Positions 62,236 to 64,000 of a DNA stretch of 64,000 nt are shown in pieces; the first letter of the stretch is position 1, and each line of letters begins with the position of its first letter. The stretch comes from CAAFZY01 sp964410325 (GTDB lineage Bacteria > Pseudomonadota > Alphaproteobacteria > RF32 > CAG-239), in the NCBI GenBank assembly GCA_964410325.1, contig CAYPFN010000001.1:77163-141162 (forward strand). The letters run 5' to 3'. Made by a program: the position numbers and the translations under genes. Under the pieces are notes generated by a model. It ran no database searches and had not been told where the DNA came from. It was given only the letters and a program-made list of their open reading frames with translations.

Positions 62236-62973
62236 ATGCCGGGAGTAAAATATAATCTGGTTAGGAGTTCAAAAGCCGTTAAAATGCCGGCATATGTGCA
62301 TGAGATTTATGGGAAAATTTATGAAAACGAAAAACTGTGTCGTTATCTTGATGATGAGCGTATTGTAACGCTAATGACCTGGGGTTTTCAAAACCGTTTA
62401 ATTAATGATGTGGTTAAAGAAATATGTACGAACAGCAAAGTTCTGCAAATCGGTTGCACCTTCGGCCGGCAGATTGAGGCAGTTGCTGAAAAAATCGGCG
62501 CATACGGTAAATATGTGGTGACTGATGTTTGTCCGCAACAGCTTGAACGTTGCCGAAGCAAAGAAATATACCAGAACATTGATTTTCGTTCGCATGATGG
62601 CGCCCGCCTGATAGGAGAAAAATTTGATACGGTTATCTGCTATATGCTTTTGCATGAATTGCCCCCAGTAACTAAAACCAAGGTTATAAATTCGGCGCTT
62701 GATAGTGTGGATGAAGGCGGTAAGGTTATTTTTGTGGATTATCATCAGCCGGCAAAATGGAATTTGCTGCGTTTTTTGATTAAACCTTTTAACCGTTTGT
62801 ATCAACCTTTTGCCGAAAGTATGTGGAAACGCAGTATAGATAGCTATGCTAAAAAACGGGAATATTTTTCATGGCGGAAAAAAGTGTATGGTGGCAGAAT
62901 GTATCAGAAACTGGTAGCAGTTCGGCAAATTCCAGCTTATGAAAAACCGGCATCAAAATCAAGCTTTTATTGA
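62236..62973 (+). CDS. rquA: Rhodoquinone biosynthesis enzyme RquA
   Basis: Converts ubiquinone to rhodoquinone, the low-potential quinone used with fumarate reductase in anaerobic respiration. It has a class I SAM-methyltransferase fold, but the sequence follows RquA: the N-terminal MPAYVHEIYGKIYENEKL, the altered motif I VLQIGCTFGRQ, CYMLLHELPPVTK, VIFVDYHQPAKWN, and the diagnostic end ESMWKRSIDSY...YFSWRKKVYGGRMYQKLV. 245 residues from the ATG at 62236, preceded by GGGAGA and 13 bp after the regulator stop. Assignment rests on recalled R. rubrum RquA sequence features. Confidence 0.85.
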   Translation: MPGVKYNLVRSSKAVKMPAYVHEIYGKIYENEKLCRYLDDERIVTLMTWGFQNRLINDVVKEICTNSKVLQIGCTFGRQIEAVAEKIGAYGKYVVTDVCPQQLERCRSKEIYQNIDFRSHDGARLIGEKFDTVICYMLLHELPPVTKTKVINSALDSVDEGGKVIFVDYHQPAKWNLLRFLIKPFNRLYQPFAESMWKRSIDSYAKKREYFSWRKKVYGGRMYQKLVAVRQIPAYEKPASKSSFY

Positions 62974-63072
62974 TTTTTGCGCAAATGTTCCGCTAAAAAA
63001 AATTAAGGTTGAAAGATGGCGGTTTATGTGATAATTTAAATATGTGAAAAATTAACAAGGCAGGTGTATGTA

Positions 63073-63399
63073 ATGAAGCTGATATTTTTGTTATTTTTGC
63101 TAATGCTGTCTTTACCGGCGCAGGCAGCGGTATGTGTTGAAAACAATACAGTGAATTGCAATGCTTTGGGATATACCGAATCGTCGTGCCCTTATGGCGG
63201 CGTTGCCTGTCCGTTTGATGTTTCTCTTTGGTATTGCGCAACATGGAGTTGTGAAGACGGGCGTTATTCATCGGATTCGAGTATGGATTGTGAGGAAGGT
63301 GAGAGAGTTAGGGCAGTTAATTATAAAGATTTGACGTGTTATTACTGCGCTCCTACTGTATCATCAGGAGATGTATTAGAAGGAGTTATTATAAATTAA
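63073..63399 (+). CDS. Secreted cysteine-rich protein, second family member
   Basis: 108 residues. A clear signal peptide (MKLIFLLFLLMLSLPAQAA) precedes a mature part of about 88 residues with 12 cysteines. The opening CNALGYTESSCPYGG and CPFDVSLWYC matches the protein encoded at 16402, which shows CSELGYSTSN and CPFDTAYKKC. GTG three codons upstream is an alternative start. It ends without an anchor, so it should be periplasmic or released. Function unknown. Confidence 0.7.
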   Translation: MKLIFLLFLLMLSLPAQAAVCVENNTVNCNALGYTESSCPYGGVACPFDVSLWYCATWSCEDGRYSSDSSMDCEEGERVRAVNYKDLTCYYCAPTVSSGDVLEGVIIN

Positions 63400-63443
63400 A
63401 ATTTCTAACGTAAACAAATACTTGTCTGACAGTATTCCCTAAA

Positions 63444-63815
63444 ATGCGTTGCTGTGCGAAATTGTATCTTACACCTTATTTTGGTGATTATAACATAGAG
63501 GATATTACCGAAACCGTTATAGATGATTACTGGCCGTGGCGTAAAAATTATTACAAAGATCATCTGGAAAAACTTAAAGGTAATGCTACTTCGACGCCAT
63601 CGGTGCAATCCCTTAAAATGGAAAAGATTGCGATAGGCGAGGTTTTAGAGTATGCCCACCGGCGAGCCTCTAATGATTTGCTTTATAATCTCAATCAAAA
63701 GATGGAGCAGATTAGCGAATGTTTTAGCGATTCTCGCATAAGATCATTATTGCAACAGGGACATAGGATACTAAACGAACGAATAGAGAGATTGATAAAG
63801 AAATACAAAATATAA
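63444..63815 (+). pseudogene. Truncated integrase (tyrosine recombinase N-terminal region), remnant
   Basis: The first 75 residues resemble the core-binding domain of phage-type tyrosine recombinases: LTPYFGDYNIEDITETVIDDYWPWRKNY (first part quoted only as a landmark: YLTPYFGDYNIEDIT), then TSTPSVQSLKMEKIAIGEV and AHRR. The N-terminal arm sits just upstream in another frame (VNKYLSDSIP, 63409-63440). The catalytic domain with R-H-R-Y is missing; the last 48 residues are unrelated helical sequence. A decayed mobile-element gene, beside the cysteine-rich gene. Confidence 0.6.
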
Positions 63816-63894
63816 TAGGCAGTTATGAACTATTGTCTGATAAGAGATTGTCTCCAATAAATATCAGTATAGTGTTAAGTTTCTCGGAAAATTC

Positions 63895-63930
63895 AAGCCC
63901 GAAATGTAATAATATAAATCGGGCTTTTTT
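63895..63930 (+). terminator. Terminator near the right edge
   Basis: Stem AAGCCCGA / TCGGGCTT, 16-base loop, then T run. The last 70 bases of the window show no feature. Confidence 0.8.
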
Positions 63931-64000
63931 CATAGTTACAAGCTTTATTGGTTAGAATCTGAAATAGATAAACGGATTATAGGTTGAAGCCGCAATAGAA

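Overview
The window is a stretch of low-GC bacterial chromosome, about 64 kb, dense with genes on both strands. The gene content points to an alphaproteobacterium. It has GapR (DUF2312) divergent from pyruvate kinase, a PopZ-like gene between a TolC-family gene and valS, LpxI instead of LpxH for lipid A, an ihfB-lapA-accD string, an EIIA-HPr pair of the nitrogen-PTS type, and RquA, the rhodoquinone-forming enzyme. The AT-rich sequence, and the absence of pdxA and trpFBA from places where alphaproteobacteria often carry them, suggest a host-associated, partly anaerobic, reduced lineage, perhaps a gut Rhodospirillales relative. That placement is inference. TGA, TAA and TAG all act as ordinary stops.

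Layout. 1-4.9 kb: LPS export and outer-membrane biogenesis operon (lptF end, lptD, surA, rsmA). 5-12 kb: an unknown gene, gapR/pyk, tRNA-Arg, glycogen phosphorylase and a TolC-like channel. 12-16 kb: PopZ-like gene, valS and an OmpA-type lipoprotein. 16-20.3 kb: an accessory stretch with a cysteine-rich secreted protein behind a promoter containing a 12-base homopolymer, small or decayed ORFs, an esterase, and a CCA-adding enzyme with an altered HD motif and a repeat-rich, frameshifted 3' end. 20.5-25 kb: lpxI-lpxB, a candidate structured RNA, and comEC. 25-31.5 kb: a Lon-like protease, two membrane-anchored TPR proteins and small genes. 31.8-34.9 kb: xseA, an M23 peptidase, uppP and tRNA-Leu. 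35-42 kb: a complete type I restriction-modification operon (hsdM, rhuM, hsdS, hsdR) directly behind tRNA-Leu, with codon usage unlike its surroundings. 42-46 kb: an MFS exporter, an acyl-ACP thioesterase, a lytic transglycosylase and an N-formylglutamate amidohydrolase. 46-53 kb: two tRNA-Val genes, ftsY, mtaB, pgpA, mltG, a broken HTH gene, accD, lapA, ihfB and tsaB. 53-64 kb: a PAS sensor without a kinase domain, a PTS EIIA/HPr pair with an orphan DNA methyltransferase, ftsH, cmk, rsmE, a LuxR-type response regulator, rquA, a second cysteine-rich secreted protein and an integrase remnant.

Most of the window is housekeeping. The parts that deserve attention are the type I RM island, whose specificity subunit carries a 12-bp tandem repeat in the spacer helix; the cysteine-rich secreted family with a possibly phase-variable promoter; rquA; the kinase-less PAS protein; the cca gene; and several genes broken at, or lying beside, homopolymer runs. 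I did not see a clearly new multi-gene system. The nearest candidates are RhuM inside the hsd operon, and the EIIA/HPr/methyltransferase cluster with its unknown first gene.
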